DNA from: Alitta virens
Taxonomy: Eukaryota > Annelida > Polychaeta > Phyllodocida > Nereididae
NCBI GenBank assembly: GCA_932294295.1
Contig: OW028580.1
Location: 13,235,374-13,299,373 of the forward strand
Reading direction: 5' to 3'
DNA length: 64,000 nt
Part shown: positions 33,680-47,003 of the stretch, piece by piece
Layout of the letters: each line of letters begins with the position of its first letter
How positions within the stretch are numbered: position 1 is the stretch's first letter
The notes under the pieces: model-generated
Seen by the model: only the letters and a program-made list of their open reading frames with translations
Database searches by the model: none
Told to the model about the DNA's origin: nothing
Translations under genes and position numbers: made by a program

Positions 33680-33765
33680 CGAGGGGCTTAATTGGGTCAT
33701 GGTTAGTTCTTGTGGCAGTGAGCCTAGGTTTGAATCTCACTCCATGCCTAGTTTATGAGCCAAAT
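33680..33765 (+). mobile_element. Possible tRNA-like SINE head
   Basis: gcttaattgggtcatggtta followed by cctaggtttgaatctcactc gives weak A- and B-box matches in AT-rich DNA. Confidence 0.3.
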
Positions 33766-34199
33766 CTCACTTACTATCCAGTCACATATATATGCTATGT
33801 GAAAGGGAGGTGCCTTAATTGTACCTAGCGCCTACATTCAGACAAGTACATAACCCCATCCAATGGGTTAATAGCACCTTGGAGTGATCAATTGTGACCC
33901 AAGTAGTTTCCTGTGGTAAAAGAAATGCAGGGCTGAATAAGCCAACATTTTACCCCCTAGTTTTTTTTTGCTTTGTTTTTTTAACTCAAGTGAAGGTTTG
34001 CCGTCTGCTAGTATGATGTATGCGCAATCAGCCAACTTTACAAGTAAACCTTTTGCAGGCCAATCTAGAGCCTTTCTCAACTGTCTGGGAAGTATTCAGC
34101 CTTAAACACGGATTAGCCGCGAGGGTTTAAGAGCTCACACCAGTACCATCACTGTGGTTGTCTATTGCCAAGTACCCATTGAACCTGGAAGGGTGGTGA

Positions 34200-34378
34200 A
34201 CAGTGGCTTAGCTCAGTGGTAAGGCACTTGGCTGCCAACCACAGGGTTCTGGATTTGAATTCAGCCCGTGTTGGAAGGTTGCTTTGTCATTCGCCTCATT
34301 GCCTTGGCACCTGACTGTCCTAATCAGCCCTATCTGGTTCACAAATATGGGATGTAAAGCCCGTTTCTCCCACCTACC
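34200..34378 (+). mobile_element. tRNA-derived SINE (same family, diverged)
   Basis: A box gcttagctcagtggtaagg and B-box-like ggatttgaattcagccc. The body shares cattgccttggcacctgact, gtcctaatcagccc and gatgtaaagccc with the SINE at 31983. Confidence 0.8.
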
Positions 34379-34380
34379 AC

Positions 34381-34500
34381 CTGTGTGGGGTGACGCAGTG
34401 GTTTAAGGAGTATCTGTCCAACTCCTACATGCCATGGCTTGGGTTCGAACCAGCTACCTCATGAATAGCAGGCGAACCCCTTAACCACTGGACCATGGCA
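34381..34500 (+). mobile_element. Second tRNA-like SINE head
   Basis: ggggtgacgcagtggtttaa (A box) and cttgggttcgaaccagc (perfect B box core GGTTCGAACC), directly after the previous SINE. It is not a complete cloverleaf, so it is a SINE head rather than a tRNA gene. Confidence 0.55.
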
Positions 34501-36954
34501 TTCAAAAATATTTCAAGCTAAAATGTTTATGGTTTAATATTATCCAGTTTCTACTGGTTTTATTGCATACGCAAAACTTTATTCCTCTCTAAACCAACAA
34601 AAACTAATAAACCCTAATCACAATGATTTTAAAATTATCAAAACCCTGCCAGAATTATCCAAAATTTTCCCAGCCCTAATTTCTAGTGCAAGAATAAAAT
34701 CCCCTGACAAAAATATGAATGATTATGCCCTAATAATCTATCTCTCAACTCAAATCAACCAGAATTTTTCCCAACCCCAATTTTGTGCACTGGGATTCTC
34801 CCTAGTGCCCCTCCCCTGGTCCTCTTCACGGTGACTGAAAAAAAAAAGAAAAAGCACAAAGTGATCACTTGAATTGATAAATATAGCTGGATGTAACAAA
34901 AGACAAACATTCTGACAACACTGTATTGTGCTGTCACTACAGTGACCAACATGACACTCCCATCATTCCTACAAAAAAAGTCAAAACAACATAGCACCAT
35001 TCCCACACTATCACCTGCACATTAAACTGCTTTCCTACATTCCCAACGACCCCACTAACCCAAGCTAACCTATGCAACTATCACACACTGTAATGTATGC
35101 CAGAAACTAGAAAACTAAGTCCTAGAGCCTAAATGGTGAGAGTCATGCTACTAAGCATGCTTAATCAAGGAATCGTGTGTTTAAAATTAGAACACCATGC
35201 CCAAAACTCATCTGTGCTGTGTTAAATTTCGGATACAACTATGGCATTGTAATATGCCATAGGATATAGACCAAAATAATGTGAAATGTCATTTTCTATA
35301 ACTACAAAGTCATCCTACACAGTTCTAAGCTATCAATTGCACAGCACAGCATAATTTTGATACCATAATACCATTATGACAATTTTTTTACTTTGTCATA
35401 GAGAAAAAGCCAAAAAGTCTATAACCTACAATAATGACAACAAAACAAAATTATAAGGAAACTAAATAAAAGGGGCCCCAGCAATGGCCCACAACACACG
35501 CTCTAGGCTGGAGAATATATTTCTCTGAGCTACCTAACAATGAACATGGTTATCTATGTCCTATTATAGGAGACCCCTGTGACTTTGACATACTGTAATG
35601 CATGCCAGATAAAACCCATGCAACTGGGACACGCTGTACTGTGTGCCAGATAAAACCCAGGGATCAGCAACCCGAATATTCTGACTAACCCATGATATTT
35701 ATGACTGACTGCATCTAGCCCCCTGCACCACACAAGCATGACCTAACTACCAACCTCAAAATAAGCTGCACTAACCTAAATACCTACTGAAAAAAAAAAC
35801 CCAAAACCCAGTACTACACCTTCATCACCTATATGCTTGTTTCTCTATCATTATCTGCCTAAGCAGATATCCTAAGATATATCAAGCCCAAGGCTCCACA
35901 CAAGTGCAGAGCACACTTGCTGCTCAATGACACGTTAGTAAATGCTAAAAACTAAAAGTTGGTTAGAGAGTGGGATAGACAAAATAAAATATAAAGACCC
36001 TACTAAAAAGGAGGTGTGTCATTAAATACAACAAGCGTAGCTTTGATATATATCTAACCCCCACCCAGCTAAGCTTAACTAAAGCTAGAAAACCAGACAG
36101 TCAGTCACCCAAGCCCCTTACGCCTCCCCCCCAGGCTATACCATGTCCACCGTCAGGTTGTGACGTAAACCAGAGCCAGGAAATAAAAGTATAATAAAAT
36201 AAATAAATATAACTAAATAAAAGCCTGCAGTACCTAACCTATGAAAACGTAAATTATTATAATGAGTAAGCAAACAAAAACCAAAATAAATGTTTGAAAT
36301 GAATATTAAATACAAAATAAAAAGTACCCTATGGTCCTATGCTATAATCCTAACTGACAGCACAAGCTCAAAATGAAATAAATGACAAATAAAGTACAAA
36401 TAAATGTAAAACGGCTCAAAATAAAATTTCTATACCCTCTATATTAAATGCAAATGGGTAGCTCTGAATATGGTATTCCATTAGAAACACACAATTCCTC
36501 AATCAATGTCATGTTGGCCAAGATGTAAAAAAAAAAGCCATAAAAAAAACCTAAAAAATAAAGAAAAATACAACCTTCGATTCTTCTTCCCCTGAAATTT
36601 AAATATAACACAACATAAGTATATTTTGCTGTTCAATAATGTTGAATAGTACAACTGGATTGTTATCCATTGAAAGGTAATTAAATTATTTATGAACATT
36701 GAACATAAGTATATTTTGCTGTTCAATGATGTTGAATTGTACAACTGGATCGTTATCCATTAAAAGGTAATTAAATTATTTATGAACATTGAATAGTTCT
36801 GTTAGATTTGCCAAAAAAAAATATCTATGTTATTCAGGAAAACACACAAGGAAGCAAAAAGTCTATCAAAAATGTCTGATGACTTTTTCAATAAAATTTG
36901 CTTATTCAAAGAGACAAATATAACAGGCCCTCTGTTAGTAATAATCATACTTAG

Positions 36955-37680
36955 AATAACAGGGACTCCTGGTGGACTTGAATTTTAATTTAGCCTTGGC
37001 CCCCTTGTGGAACTAATGGTTACATGTGTGCCCTCTTGTGAAAAAATACAAAAACAACATCAGAGCCCTCTGATGGTAGTGCTTAGAACTACATGGTGGG
37101 ATTGAATTAGAAAAAAAAACCTTGGTCCCCTAGTGGAAGTAATGGTTACATGTGCACCCTCTAGTGACAAAATACAAAGACAACATCGGAGCCCTCTGAT
37201 GGTAGTGCTTAGAACTTCATGGACTCCTGGTGGATTTGAATTCAAATTTAGTCTTGGCCCCCTAGTGAAAAAATATAAAGACTAAATTGGAGCCCTCTGA
37301 TGGTAGTGCTTAGAACTACATGGGCCCCCTGGTGGGATTGTATTCAACTTTAGCCTTGGCCCCCTAGTGGAAGTAATGATTACATTTGCGCCCTCTAGTG
37401 AAAAAATACAAAGACAACATCGGAGCCCTCTGATAGTAGTGCTTAGAACTACATGGGCCCCCTAGTGGGATTGAATTCAAATTTAGCCTTGGCCCCCTAG
37501 TGGAAGTAATGGTTACATGTGCACCCTCTAGTGACAAAATACAAAGACAACATCGGAGCCCTCTGATGGTAGTGCTTAGAACTACATGGGCCCCCTGGTG
37601 GGATTGAATTCAAATTTACCTTTTGGCCCCCCAGTGAAAAAAATGGTTCCAGATGCCTTTCTAGTGGAATTTTCTTACAC
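36955..37680. repeat. 133-bp subrepeat block with CTCF-like cores, unit A1
   Basis: About five copies of a unit of about 133 bp. Each copy contains GGCCCCCTGGTGG, GGCCCCCTAGTGG and GCGCCCTCTAGTG, all in the same orientation. I count about 15 such or near-matching cores in the block. They equal the reverse complement of the CTCF core CCACNAGGGGGC. Confidence 0.85.
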
Positions 37681-37938
37681 CACTCATTTAACACATATTA
37701 TTGAATAATTTAATGTCATTTGTAATTTCAAAACAAATTTAATTCTCAGTATTACCACTGTTTGACATGTACATTTAGACACAGATTACTCGGATCACGC
37801 ACTCTTGTAATTAGGACATGCTAGAAATGCTGGGGAATGGAGGCGCAGGATTGATAACGTCACTGTTAATAAAATGATGACCTCAAGGCCAAAATCTGAA
37901 GTAGGCTCAGAGTTTGTTTTCTTGTGAAATTAGCTTAC

Positions 37939-37962
37939 CTTCAATACTGCAGCGATACCCAT
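37939..37962 (-). CDS. Candidate short repeated exon, unit A1
   Basis: Minus strand: MGIAAVLK followed by a good donor (gtaagc), phase 0. Upstream in the same frame is PVPTGRYLLE after a pyrimidine-rich tract. Joined to E4 it continues in frame. No clear AG acceptor lies upstream except cttggag just before the ATG. It might therefore be part of a first exon starting in the repeat, or not an exon at all. Confidence 0.3.
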
Positions 37963-39999
37963 CTCCAAGAGATAGCGTCCAGTGGGGACCGGAAAAATAA
38001 AGTAAAATAAGTCAAAATGTGCCACAGACAAAAAATCATCAAAATATCTGACAATACTAAACTATGTTATCACTATAGTGACCAACATGACACTCCCATC
38101 ATTCCTACAAAAAAAAGTCAAAACAACATAGCACCATTCCCACACTATCACCTGCACATTAAACTGATTTCCTACATTCCCAACAACCCCACTAACCCAA
38201 GCTAACCTATGCAACTATCACACACTGTAATGTATGCCAGAAACTAGAAAACTAAGTCCTAGAGCCTAAATGATGAGAGTCATGCTACTAAGCATGCTTA
38301 ATCAAGGAATCGTGTTTAAAATTAGAACACCATGCCCAAAACTCATCTGTGCTGTGTTAAATTTCGGATACAACTATGGCATTGTAATATGCCATAGGAT
38401 ATAGACCAAAATAATGTGAAATGTAATTTTTAATAACTACAAAGTCATCCTACACCGTTCTAAGCTATCAATGGCACAGCACAGCATAATTTTGGATACC
38501 ATTATGACAATTTTTTTACTTTGTCATAGAAAAAAAGCCAAAAAGTCTGTAACCTACAATAATGACAACAAAACAAAATTATAAGGAAACTAAATAAAAG
38601 GGGCCCCAGCAATGGCCCACAACACACGCTCTAGGCTGGAGAATATATTTCTCTGAGCTACCTAACAATGAACATGGTTATCTATGTCCTATTATAGGAG
38701 ACCCCTGTGACTTTGACATACTGTAATGCATGCCAGATAAAACCCATGCAACTGGGACACGCTGTACTGTGTGCCAGATAAAACCCAGGGATCAGCAACC
38801 CGAATATTCTGACTAACCCATGATATTTATGACTGACTGCATCTAGCCCCCTGCACCACACAAGCATGACCTAACCCACCAACCTCAAAATAAGCTGCAC
38901 TAACCTAAATACCTACTGAAAAAAAAAACCCAAAACCCAGTACTACACCTTCATCACCTATATGCTTGTTTCTCTATCATTATCTGCCTAAGCAGATATC
39001 CTAAGATATATCAAGCCCAAGGCTCCACACAAGTGCAGAGCACACTTGCTGCTCAATGACACGTTAGTAAATGCTAAAAACTAAAAGTTGGTTAGAGAGT
39101 GGGATAGACAAAATAAAATATAAAGACCCTACTAAAAAGGAGGTGTGTCATTAAATACAACAAGCGTAGCTTTGATATATATCTAACCCCCACCCAGCTA
39201 AGCTTAACTAAAGCTAGAAAACCAGACAGTCAGTCACCCAAGCCCCTTACGCCCCCCCCCCCCAGGCTATACCATGTCCACCGTCAGGTTGTGACGTAAA
39301 CCAGAGCCAGGAAATAAAAGTATAATAAAATAAATAAATATAACTAAATAAAAGCCTGCAGTACCTAACCTATGAAAACGTAAATTATTATAATGAGTAA
39401 GCAAACAAAAACCAAAATAAATGTTTGAAATGAATATTAAATACAAAATAAAAAGTACCCTATGGTCCTATGCTATAATCCTAACTGACAGCTCAAGCTC
39501 AAAATGAAATAAATGACAAATAAAGTACAAATAAATGTAAAACGGCTCAAAATAAAATTTCTATACCCTCTATACTAAATGCAAATGGGGAGCTCTGAAT
39601 ATAATATTCCATTAGAAACACACGATTCCTCAATCAATGTCATGTTGGCCAAGAAGTGTAAAAAAAAAACTTTAAAAAAAACTAAAATAGCAAAAATAAA
39701 GAAATATACAACCTTCGATTCTTCTTCCCCTGAAATTTAAATATAACACAACATAAGTATATTTTGCTGTTCAACGATGTTGAAATGACAACTGGATTGT
39801 TATCCATTGAAAGGTTATTAAATTATTTATGAACAATTAATAGTTCTGTTGGATTTGCCACAAAAAAATCTATGATATTTAGGAAAACCCACAAGGAAGC
39901 AAAAAAGTCTATCACAGAAGTCTGATGACTTTTTGAATAAAATTTGCTTATTTAAAGAAACAAAAATAACAGGCCCTCTGTTAGTAATAATCATACTTA

Positions 40000-40630
40000 G
40001 AATAACACACGACTCCTGGTGGACTTGAATTTTAATTTAGCCTTGGCCCCCTTGTGGAAGAAATGGTTACATGTGTGCCCTCTTGTGAAAAAATACAAAG
40101 ACAACATCAGAGTATCTGATGGTAGTGCTTAGAACTACATGGGCCCCCTGGTGGGATTGAATTCAAATTTAGCCTTGGCCCCCTAGTGGAAGTAATGGTT
40201 ACATGTGCGCCCTCTAGTGAAAAAATACAAAGACAACATTGGAGCCCTCTGATGGTAGTGCTTAGAACTACATGGGCTGCCTGGTGGACTTGAATTCAAA
40301 TTTAGCCTTGGCCCCCTAGTGGAAGTAATGGTTACATTTGCGCCCTCTAGTGAAAAAATACAAAGACAACATCAGAGCCCTCTGATAGTAGTGCTTAGAA
40401 CTACAAGGGCCCCCTGGTGGGATTGAATTCAAATTTAGCCTTGGCCCCCTAGTGGAAGTAATGGTTACATGTGTGCCCTCTAGTGAAAAAATACAAAGAC
40501 AACATCGGAGCCCTCTGATGGTAGTGCTTAGAACTACATGGGCCCCCTGGTGGGATTGAATTCAAATTTACCTTTTGGCCCCCTAGTGAAAAATATGGTT
40601 TCAGATGCCCCTTCTAGTGGAATTTTCTTA
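40000..40630. repeat. 133-bp subrepeat block, unit B1
   Basis: Same subrepeats as at 36955, with CTCF-like cores such as ggccccctagtgg and gcgccctctagtg in the same orientation. One copy has gtatctgat in place of gccctctgat. Confidence 0.85.
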
Positions 40631-40893
40631 CACCACTCATTTAACACATATATTATTGAATAAATTTAATGTCATTTGTAATATCAAAGCAAATTTAATT
40701 CTCAGTATTACCACTGTTTGACATGTACATTTAGACACAGATACTCAGATCACACACTCTTGTAATTAGGACATGCTAGACATGCTGGGCTAAAGGAGGC
40801 ATATATTGATAACGTCACTCTTAATAAAATGATGACCTCAAGGCCAAAATCTGAAGTAGGCTCAGTTTTTGTTTTCTTGTGAAATTAGCTTAC

Positions 40894-40917
40894 CTTCAAT
40901 ACTGCAGCGATACCCAT
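40894..40917 (-). CDS. Candidate short repeated exon, unit B1
   Basis: Same 24 nt and donor as at 37939. The upstream frame differs at two codons (R to H, L to V). Confidence 0.28.
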
Positions 40918-43042
40918 CTCCACGAGATAGTGTCCAGTGGGGACCGGAAAAATAAAGTAAAATAAGTCAAAATGTGCCACAGACAACAAATCATCAAAAT
41001 ATCTGACAAAGCTAAACTATGTTATCACTATAGTGACCAACATGACACTCCCATCATTCCTACAAAAAAAGTCAAAACAATATAATATATAGCACCATTC
41101 CCACACTATCACCTGCACATTAAACTGCTTTCCTACATTCCCAACGACCCCACTAACCCAAGCTAACCTATGCAACTATCACACACTGTAATGTATGCTA
41201 GATACTAGAAAACTAAGTCCTAGAGCCTAAATGGTGAGAGTCATGCTACTAAGCATGCTTAATCAAGGAATCGTGTGTTTAAAATTAGAACACCATGCCC
41301 AAAACTCATCTGTGCTGTGTTAAATTTCGGATACAACTATGGCATTGTAATATGCCATAGGATATAGACCAAAATAATGTGAAATGTCATTTTCTATAAC
41401 TACAAAGTCATCCTACACAGTTCTAAGCTATCAATGGCACAGCACAGCATAATTTTGAATACCATTATGACAATTTTTTTACTTTGTCATAGAGAAAAAG
41501 CCAAAAAGTCTATAACCTACAATAATGACAACAAAACAAAATTATAAGGAAACTAAATAAAAGGGGCCCCAGCAATGGCCCACAACACACGCTCTAGGCT
41601 GGAGAATATATTTCTCTGAGCTACCTAACAATGAACATGGTTATCTATGTCCTATTATAGGAGACCCCTGTGACTTTGACATACTGTAATGCATGCCAGA
41701 TAAAACCCATGCAACTGGGACACGCTGTACTGTGTGCCAGATAAAACCCAGGGATCAGCAACCCGAATATTCTGACTAACCCATGATATTTATGACTGAC
41801 TGCATCTAGCCCCCTGCACCACACAAGCATGACCTAACCAACCAACCTCAAAATAAGCTGCACCTAAATACCTACTGAAAAAAAAAACCCAAAACCCAGT
41901 ACTACACCTTCATCACCTATATGCTTGTTTCTCTATCATTATCTGCCTAAGCAGATATCCTAAGATATATCAAGCCCAAGGCTCCACACAAGTGCAGAGC
42001 ACACTTGCTGCTCAATGACACGTTAGTAAATGCTAAAAACTAAAAGTTGGTTAGAGAGTGGGATAGACAAAATAAAATATAAAGACCCTACTAAAAAGGA
42101 GGTGTGTCATTAAATACAACAAGCGTAGCTTTGATATATATCTAACCCCCACCCAGCTAAGCTTAACTAAAGCTAGAAAACCAGACAGTCAGTCACCCAA
42201 GCCCCTTACGCCTCCCCCCCAGGCTATACCATGTCCACCGTCAGGTTGTGACGTAAACCAGAGCCAGGAAATAAAAGTATAATAAAATAAATAAATATAA
42301 CTAAATAAAAGCCTGCAGTACCTAACCTATGAAAACGTAAATTATTATAATGAGTAAGCAAACAAAAACCAAATTAAATGTTTGAAATTAATATTAAATA
42401 CAAAATAAAAAGTACCCTATGGTCCTATGCTATAATCCTAACTGACAGCACAAGCTCAAAATGAAATAAATGACAAATAAAGTACAAATAAATGTAAAAC
42501 GGCTCAAAATAAAATTTCTATACCCTCTATATTAAATGCAAATGGGTAGCTCTGAATATGGTATTCCATTAGAAACACACAATTCCTCAATCAATGTCAT
42601 GTTGGCCAAGATGTAAAAAAAAAAGCCATAAAAAAAACCTAAAAAATAAAGAAAAATACAACCTTCGATTCTTCTTCCCCTGAAATTTAAATATAACACA
42701 ACATAAGTATATTTTGCTGTTCAATGATGTTGAATAGTACAACTGGATTGTTATCCATTGAAAGGTAATTAAATTATTTATGAACATTGAACATAAGTAT
42801 ATTTTGCTGTTCAATGATGTTGAATTGTACAACTGGATCGTTATCCATTAAAAGGTAATTAAATTATTTATGAACATTGAATAGTTCTGTTAGATTTGCC
42901 AAAAAAAAATATCTATGTTATTCAGGAAAACACACAAGGAAGCAAAAAGTCTATCAAAAATGTCTGATGACTTTTTCAATAAAATTTGCTTATTCAAAGA
43001 GACAAATATAACAGGCCCTCTGTTAGTAATAATCATACTTAG

Positions 43043-43768
43043 AATAACAGGGACTCCTGGTGGACTTGAATTTTAATTTAGCCTTGGCCCCCTTGTGGAA
43101 CTAATGGTTACATGTGTGCCCTCTTGTGAAAAAATACAAAAACAACATCAGAGCCCTCTGATGGTAGTGCTTAGAACTACATGGTGGGATTGAATTAGAA
43201 AAAAAAACCTTGGTCCCCTAGTGGAAGTAATGGTTACATGTGCACCCTCTAGTGACAAAATACAAAGACAACATCGGAGCCCTCTGATGGTAGTGCTTAG
43301 AACTTCATGGACTCCTGGTGGATTTGAATTCAAATTTAGTCTTGGCCCCCTAGTGAAAAAATATAAAGACTAAATTGGAGCCCTCTGATGGTAGTGCTTA
43401 GAACTACATGGGCCCCCTGGTGGGATTGTATTCAACTTTAGCCTTGGCCCCCTAGTGGAAGTAATGATTACATTTGCGCCCTCTAGTGAAAAAATACAAA
43501 GACAACATCGGAGCCCTCTGATAGTAGTGCTTAGAACTACATGGGCCCCCTGGTGGGATTGAATTCAAATTTAGCCTTGGCCCCCTAGTGGAAGTAATGG
43601 TTACATGTGCACCCTCTAGTGACAAAATACAAAGACAACATCGGAGCCCTCTGATGGTAGTGCTTAGAACTACATGGGCCCCCTGGTGGGATTGAATTCA
43701 AATTTACCTTTTGGCCCCCCAGTGAAAAAAATGGTTCCAGATGCCTTTCTAGTGGAATTTTCTTACAC
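43043..43768. repeat. 133-bp subrepeat block, unit A2
   Basis: Nearly identical to 36955-37680 at +6088. One visible difference is ccccctggtggg here against ccccctagtggg in A1, both of which keep a CTCF-like core. Confidence 0.85.
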
Positions 43769-44026
43769 CACTCATTTAACACATATTATTGAATAATTTA
43801 ATGTCATTTGTAATTTCAAAACAAATTTAATTCTCAGTATTACCACTGTTTGACATGTACATTTAGACACAGATTACTCGGATCACGCACTCTTGTAATT
43901 AGGACATGCTAGAAATGCTGGGGAATGGAGGCGCAGGATTGATAACGTCACTGTTAATAAAATGATGACCTCAAGGCCAAAATCTGAAGTAGGCTCAGAG
44001 TTTGTTTTCTTGTGAAATTAGCTTAC

Positions 44027-44050
44027 CTTCAATACTGCAGCGATACCCAT
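44027..44050 (-). CDS. Candidate short repeated exon, unit A2
   Basis: Copy of the 37939 candidate at +6088, with the donor kept. Confidence 0.28.
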
Positions 44051-46084
44051 CTCCAAGAGATAGCGTCCAGTGGGGACCGGAAAAATAAAGTAAAATAAGT
44101 CAAAATGTGCCACAGACAAAAAATCATCAAAATATCTGACAATACTAAACTATGTTATCACTATAGTGACCAACATGACACTCCCATCATTCCTACAAAA
44201 AAAAGTCAAAACAACATAGCACCATTCCCACACTATCACCTGCACATTAAACTGATTTCCTACATTCCCAACAACCCCACTAACCCAAGCTAACCTATGC
44301 AACTATCACACACTGTAATGTATGCCAGAAACTAGAAAACTAAGTCCTAGAGCCTAAATGATGAGAGTCATGCTACTAAGCATGCTTAATCAAGGAATCG
44401 TGTTTAAAATTAGAACACCATGCCCAAAACTCATCTGTGCTGTGTTAAATTTCGGATACAACTATGGCATTGTAATATGCCATAGGATATAGACCAAAAT
44501 AATGTGAAATGTAATTTTTAATAACTACAAAGTCATCCTACACCGTTCTAAGCTATCAATGGCACAGCACAGCATAATTTTGGATACCATTATGACAATT
44601 TTTTTACTTTGTCATAGAAAAAAAGCCAAAAAGTCTGTAACCTACAATAATGACAACAAAACAAAATTATAAGGAAACTAAATAAAAGGGGCCCCAGCAA
44701 TGGCCCACAACACACGCTCTAGGCTGGAGAATATATTTCTCTGAGCTACCTAACAATGAACATGGTTATCTATGTCCTATTATAGGAGACCCCTGTGACT
44801 TTGACATACTGTAATGCATGCCAGATAAAACCCATGCAACTGGGACACGCTGTACTGTGTGCCAGATAAAACCCAGGGATCAGCAACCCGAATATTCTGA
44901 CTAACCCATGATATTTATGACTGACTGCATCTAGCCCCCTGCACCACACAAGCATGACCTAACCCACCAACCTCAAAATAAGCTGCACTAACCTAAATAC
45001 CCACTGAAAAAAAAAACCCAAAACCCAGTACTACACCTTCATCACCTATATGCTTGTTTCTCTATCATTATCTGCCTAAGCAGATATCCTAAGATATATC
45101 AAGCCCAAGGCTCCACACAAGTGCAGAGCACACTTGCTGCTCAATGACACGTTAGTAAATGCTAAAAACTAAAAGTTGGTTAGAGAGTGGGATAGACAGA
45201 ATAAAATATAAAGACCCTACTAAAAAGGAGGTGTGTCATTAAATACAACAAGCGTAGCTTTGATATATATCTAACCCCCACCCAGCTAAGCTTAACTAAA
45301 GCTAGAAAACCAGACAGTCAGTCACCCAAGCCCCTTACGCCTCCCCCCCAGGCTATACCATGTCCACCGTCAGGTTGTGACGTAAACCAGAGCCAGGAAA
45401 TAAAAGTATAATAAAATAAATAAATATAACTAAATAAAAGCCTGCAGTACCTAACCTATGAAAACGTAAATTATTATAATGAGTAAGCAAACAAAAACCA
45501 AAATAAATGTTTGAAATGAATATTAAATACAAAATAAAAAGTACCCTATGGTCCTATGCTATAATCCTAACTGACAGCTCAAGCTCAAAATGAAATAAAT
45601 GACAAATAAAGTACAAATAAATGTAAAACAGCTCAACATAAAATTTCTATACCCTCTATACTAAATGCAAATGGGGAGCTCTGAATATAATATTCCATTA
45701 GAAACACACGATTCCTCAATCAATGTCATGTTGGCCAAGAAGTGTAAAAAAAAAACTTTAAAAAAAACTAAAATAGCAAAAATAAAGAAATATACAACCT
45801 TCGATTCTTCTTCCCCTGAAATTTAAATATAACACAACATAAGTATATTTTGCTGTTCAACGATGTTGAAATGACAACTGGATTGTTATCCATTGAAAGG
45901 TTATTAAATTATTTATGAACAATTAATAGTTCTGTTGGATTTGCCACAAAAAAATCTATGATATTTAGGAAAACCCACAAGGAAGCAAAAAAGTCTATCA
46001 CAGAAGTCTGATGACTTTTTGAATAAAATTTGCTTATTTAAAGAAACAAAAATAACAGGCCCTCTGTTAGTAATAATCATACTT

Positions 46085-46715
46085 AGAATAACACACGACT
46101 CCTGGTGGACTTGAATTTTAATTTAGCCTTGGCCCCCTTGTGGAAGAAATGGTTACATGTGTGCCCTCTTGTGAAAAAATACAAAGACAACATCAGAGTA
46201 TCTGATGGTAGTGCTTAGAACTACATGGGCCCCCTGGTGGGATTGAATTCAAATTTAGCCTTGGCCCCCTAGTGGAAGTAATGGTTACATGTGCGCCCTC
46301 TAGTGAAAAAATACAAAGACAACATTGGAGCCCTCTGATGGTAGTGCTTAGAACTACATGGGCTGCCTGGTGGACTTGAATTGAAATTTAGCCTTGGCCC
46401 CCTAGTGGAAGTAATGGTTACATTTGCGCCCTCTAGTGAAAAAATACAAAGACAACATCAGAGCCCTCTGATAGTAGTGCTTAGAACTACAAGGGCCCCC
46501 TGGTGGGATTGAATTCAAATTTAGCCTTGGCCCCCTAGTGGAAGTAATGGTTACATGTGTGCCCTCTAGTGAAAAAATACAAAGACAACATCGGAGCCCT
46601 CTGATGGTAGTGCTTAGAACTACATGGGCCCCCTGGTGGGATTGAATTCAAATTTACCTTTTGGCCCCCTAGTGAAAAATATGGTTTCAGATGCCCCTTC
46701 TAGTGGAATTTTCTT
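46085..46715. repeat. 133-bp subrepeat block, unit B2
   Basis: Nearly identical to the B1 block at about +6086. Confidence 0.85.
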
Positions 46716-46979
46716 ACACCACTCATTTAACACATATATTATTGAATAAATTTAATGTCATTTGTAATATCAAAGCAAATTTAATTCTCAGTATTACCAC
46801 TGTTTGACATGTACATTTAGACACAGATACTCAGATCACACACTCTTGTAATTAGGACATGCTAGACATGCTGGGCTAAAGGAGGCATATATTGATAACG
46901 TCACTCTTAATAAAATGATGACCTCAAGGCCAAAATCTGAAGTAGGCTCAGTTTTTGTTTTCTTGTGAAATTAGCTTAC

Positions 46980-47003
46980 CTTCAATACTGCAGCGATACC
47001 CAT
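46980..47003 (-). CDS. Candidate short repeated exon, unit B2
   Basis: Copy of the 40894 candidate at +6086, with the donor kept. Confidence 0.28.

Larger units (their letters stand above)
32340..34908. other. Intron-like region of the unidentified gene, between E4 and the tandem array
   Basis: Apart from the SINE pieces and the TA run, I see no coding signal. Composition is AT-rich, with a somewhat GC-richer part at 32360-32530 that has no identifiable feature. Confidence 0.4.
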
